Origin: Gemmatimonadota bacterium
GTDB lineage: Bacteria > Gemmatimonadota > Gemmatimonadetes > Longimicrobiales > Gaopeijiaceae
DNA length: 6,922 bases
Direction of reading: 5' to 3'
Assembly: GCA_016209995.1 (NCBI GenBank)
Contig: JACQVC010000542.1
Span: 1 to 6,922 of the forward strand
Position 1 is the first letter of the stretch. Every line of letters starts with the position of its first letter. The notes beneath the pieces are model-generated. The model searched no databases, was not told where the DNA came from, and saw only the letters and a list, made by a program, of their open reading frames with translations. A program made the translations under genes and the position numbers. Below, piece by piece: positions 4,833 through 6,922 of the stretch.

Positions 4833-6922
4833 TCATTCCTGCTCGGCGTCCGACGCCACCGCCGCGGTCCGTTTCATGCGGAACGCTTCACTCTCGATGA
4901 CGCCCAGTATGAAGGAGGAGAGGCGGTAATCGTTGGCCTCAGCTTTCCTCGCAATCTGACGAACCGCCGGCATATCGTAGTACTCGACCCGCCGGCCGAG
5001 GGCGTAGGCCATGAGATTCACGGTGAAGTTCCGAACCAGCGGGATCGGGCGCTGCAACAGTGCCCGCTGCAGCTGCGTTGGGTTGGCAATGGAGGTTCCG
5101 TCGTAGAGCTGGCCCCGCGTGTCCAGCGGCATGCCGTTCTCACGGATCCGCCACTTGCCCGTGACGTCGAAGTTGTCCAGAGCCAGTCCGATGGGGTCCA
5201 TGAACTGGTGGCATGCCTTGCAAATGGCGTTGGTGCGATGCAGCTCCATCCGCTCGCGCGTCGTGAGCTCCCGGCCGTCTTTCGCCTCCGCGGTCGCCTC
5301 CAGCGTGGGCACGCCCGGCGGCGGGGGCGGCGGCGGTGTGCCCATCAGCACCTCCATCACCCACTTGCCCCGCAGCACCGGCGATGTCCGGTTGGCGTGC
5401 GAGGTGAGCATCAGCATGCTCCCGTGACCCAACAGGCCCCGGCGCATGTCGTTCGGGTACTCAACCCGTCGGAAGTGCTCGCCGGCGACACCCGGAATCC
5501 CGTAGTGCTTTGCGAGTCGCTCGTTCACGAACGTGTAATCCGCGGTGAACAGCTCGAGCATGCTGCGGTCTTCCTCGACCAGCGCGTTGAAAAACAGCTG
5601 CGTTTCCTGCAGCATTGCGTGCCCGAGCTGCTCGTGGAAGTCCGGGAACATCAGACGGTCCGGATTCACCTTCTCCAGATCTTCGAGTCGGAGCCACTGG
5701 GCCGCGAAGCGAGCGCCCAGCGCCGCCGCGCGAGGATCGTCCAGCATCCGCCGCGCCTGCGCTGCGAGCACGCGCAGGTCCGAAAGCTTGCCCGCTCGGG
5801 CGATCTCCAGCAGCGGAACGTCGGGCGGCGCTCCCCAGAGGAAGAACGATAGGCGCGCCGCCAGATCCGCGTCGGAGATGCGGTAGGTCTCACCCACCTC
5901 GACCTCGCCCGGCGCCTCCTCGAGGCGGAGCACAAAGTCAGGGCTGGCCAGAATCGCCTGAAGCGCGGTGCGGACTCCGACATCGAAGCCGGCTTCGGCA
6001 GCGCGCTGGTCGTAGAAGGACATGAGCGCCTGGAGCTCACCGCCCCGGAGGGGTCGGCGGAATGCCTTGGACGCTAGCCGCGAGACGATCTCCTCCGCGC
6101 AGGGCCGCGCCTCGGCCGGCGCGGTCGGGCGACAGGTGAAGATGGCCCGCCGGCTCGGCGTCTCCGAAACACCCGTCGGGTTGTGCGGACCCAGAATCAC
6201 CAGGTCCTTCAAGTGGGCCAGGACGGTGATCCCGTAGCCGCCCCCGCTGCCGATCTTACGATCGGTCAACGACCAGTCGTGCGGAGACAACACGTCCTCA
6301 ATGGGACCCTCCGCGATCCGCAGGAACGCGGCCGAGACCCTGTGTGGACCCGCCCGCACGAAAAACGGCTCCGTGGACATCTTCAACCCGTTGGGGTCCG
6401 ACACATGCATCCAGCGGTCCACCTCCAGCAGCGCCAGCCGCTCGCCATCGATCGAGATCTCGATCTGCTCGCCTGGCGTGACCCCACCCGTGAATTCCCC
6501 CGTCGTCGTGTGCTCTAGCCAGAGGTCGAAGGTGTACTGCGCGTCAGCCGGGAAGTTGTGGACCACCGAGATTCCGCCGCGCGTGCCCCGAGGCGCCCCG
6601 GGCACCCGCTCCCATTGAGACACGTACCCCGAATTCGTGTACGTAATCGAGGTCGGCGCCGCCGCCGGATCTCCTACCGCCAGGCGGCTGATCTCGTCCG
6701 CGGCGCGCAGATACGCGTCCATCATGGTGGGCGACAGCAGCTGCACGTCGGCGATGTTGTCGAAGTTCGCGCTCTTCGTGTCCAGCGGAAGCCAGGTGCC
6801 GGCGTCCACGTCCAGGTCCAGGAGCTGTTGGATCGAACGGGCGTACTCGGCCCGGTTGAGGCGCTGGAAGACGCGGCGGCCGGGGTTGGGGTCGCGGGCC
6901 GCGGCCCTGTCCATCCTCTGCT
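4833..6922 (-). CDS. PSD-type 'planctomycete cytochrome' protein (DUF1587/1595/1592/1588/1585), N-terminus cut by the right edge
   Basis: The frame is open to the right edge. ATG 6914 is unlikely to be the start: codons CAG and AGG precede it without a stop, and DRAAARDPNPGRR is the usual internal linker before DUF1587 in this family, after an N-terminal signal and cytochrome-like domain. Counting from ATG 6914 (693 residues), the domains are DUF1587/PSD3 at 13-77 (RLNRAEYARSIQQLLDLDVD), a beta-sandwich, carbohydrate-binding-like region at about 85-245, DUF1595/PSD5 at 257-330 (SKAFRRPL, ILASPDFVLRLE), DUF1592/PSD4 at 343-470 (DLAARLSFFLWG, ADYTFVNERLAKHYG), DUF1588/PSCyt3 at 485-585 and DUF1585/PSD2 at about 600-676. 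DUF1588 contains a proline run (527-533) and the haem c motif CKACH at 565-569, followed by QFMDPIGLALDNFD, all family hallmarks. It is probably a periplasmic haem protein working with the DUF1552 partner 42 bases downstream; electron transfer or polymer oxidation is a guess. The TGA stop is at 4833-4835. Confidence 0.95.
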   Translation of the reverse strand, partial: QRMDRAAARDPNPGRRVFQRLNRAEYARSIQQLLDLDVDAGTWLPLDTKSANFDNIADVQLLSPTMMDAYLRAADEISRLAVGDPAAAPTSITYTNSGYVSQWERVPGAPRGTRGGISVVHNFPADAQYTFDLWLEHTTTGEFTGGVTPGEQIEISIDGERLALLEVDRWMHVSDPNGLKMSTEPFFVRAGPHRVSAAFLRIAEGPIEDVLSPHDWSLTDRKIGSGGGYGITVLAHLKDLVILGPHNPTGVSETPSRRAIFTCRPTAPAEARPCAEEIVSRLASKAFRRPLRGGELQALMSFYDQRAAEAGFDVGVRTALQAILASPDFVLRLEEAPGEVEVGETYRISDADLAARLSFFLWGAPPDVPLLEIARAGKLSDLRVLAAQARRMLDDPRAAALGARFAAQWLRLEDLEKVNPDRLMFPDFHEQLGHAMLQETQLFFNALVEEDRSMLELFTADYTFVNERLAKHYGIPGVAGEHFRRVEYPNDMRRGLLGHGSMLMLTSHANRTSPVLRGKWVMEVLMGTPPPPPPPGVPTLEATAEAKDGRELTTRERMELHRTNAICKACHQFMDPIGLALDNFDVTGKWRIRENGMPLDTRGQLYDGTSIANPTQLQRALLQRPIPLVRNFTVNLMAYALGRRVEYYDMPAVRQIARKAEANDYRLSSFILGVIESEAFRMKRTAAVASDAEQE

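Noticed and set aside
4392..5852. 486-codon plus-strand open frame opposite the DUF1552 and PSD genes
   Set aside because: It spans the ends of two well-supported minus-strand genes and is arginine-rich and repetitive in composition, without domains or a signal peptide.

Overview
The window is visibly GC-rich and reads almost entirely on the minus strand: five co-directional genes, two of them cut by the window edges, with short gaps of 42 to 143 bases. The mix of a SusC/RagA-type TonB-dependent receptor, a small secreted companion protein, a 'planctomycete cytochrome' protein (DUF1587/1595/1592/1588/1585), a DUF1552 (HXXSHH) Tat-exported protein and an exported ankyrin-repeat protein fits Gemmatimonadota best. 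Acidobacteriota, or another Gram-negative phylum with a large exported proteome, are alternatives. The phylum is an inference from gene content, not from a marker gene.

In transcription order (right to left): (1) 6922-4833, a PSD-type multidomain protein with one c-type haem motif (CKACH); its N-terminus lies beyond the right edge. (2) 4790-3357, a DUF1552 protein with a twin-arginine signal and the family HPASHH motif. (3) A 143-base gap holding an 86-base element made of two perfect 26-base inverted arms, each itself a hairpin. (4) 3213-1423, an exported protein of about 12 ankyrin repeats ending in a CVYC tail. (5) 1352-867, a 161-residue secreted or membrane-anchored protein with a TTG start. 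(6) 821-1, the first 273 residues of a SusC-like outer-membrane receptor: signal peptide, carboxypeptidase-regulatory-like domain, TonB-box-like segment and most of the plug.

All five products appear to be exported. The PSD protein and DUF1552 protein are a familiar pair in environmental bacteria, and their function is not biochemically established. The ankyrin protein may be a periplasmic scaffold for them. The small protein and receptor, 45 bases apart, look like a second module for outer-membrane uptake. Whether the two modules share a transcript or a substrate cannot be decided from sequence. No RNA genes, CRISPR array, transposase or prophage genes were seen, and no gap exceeds 143 bases.
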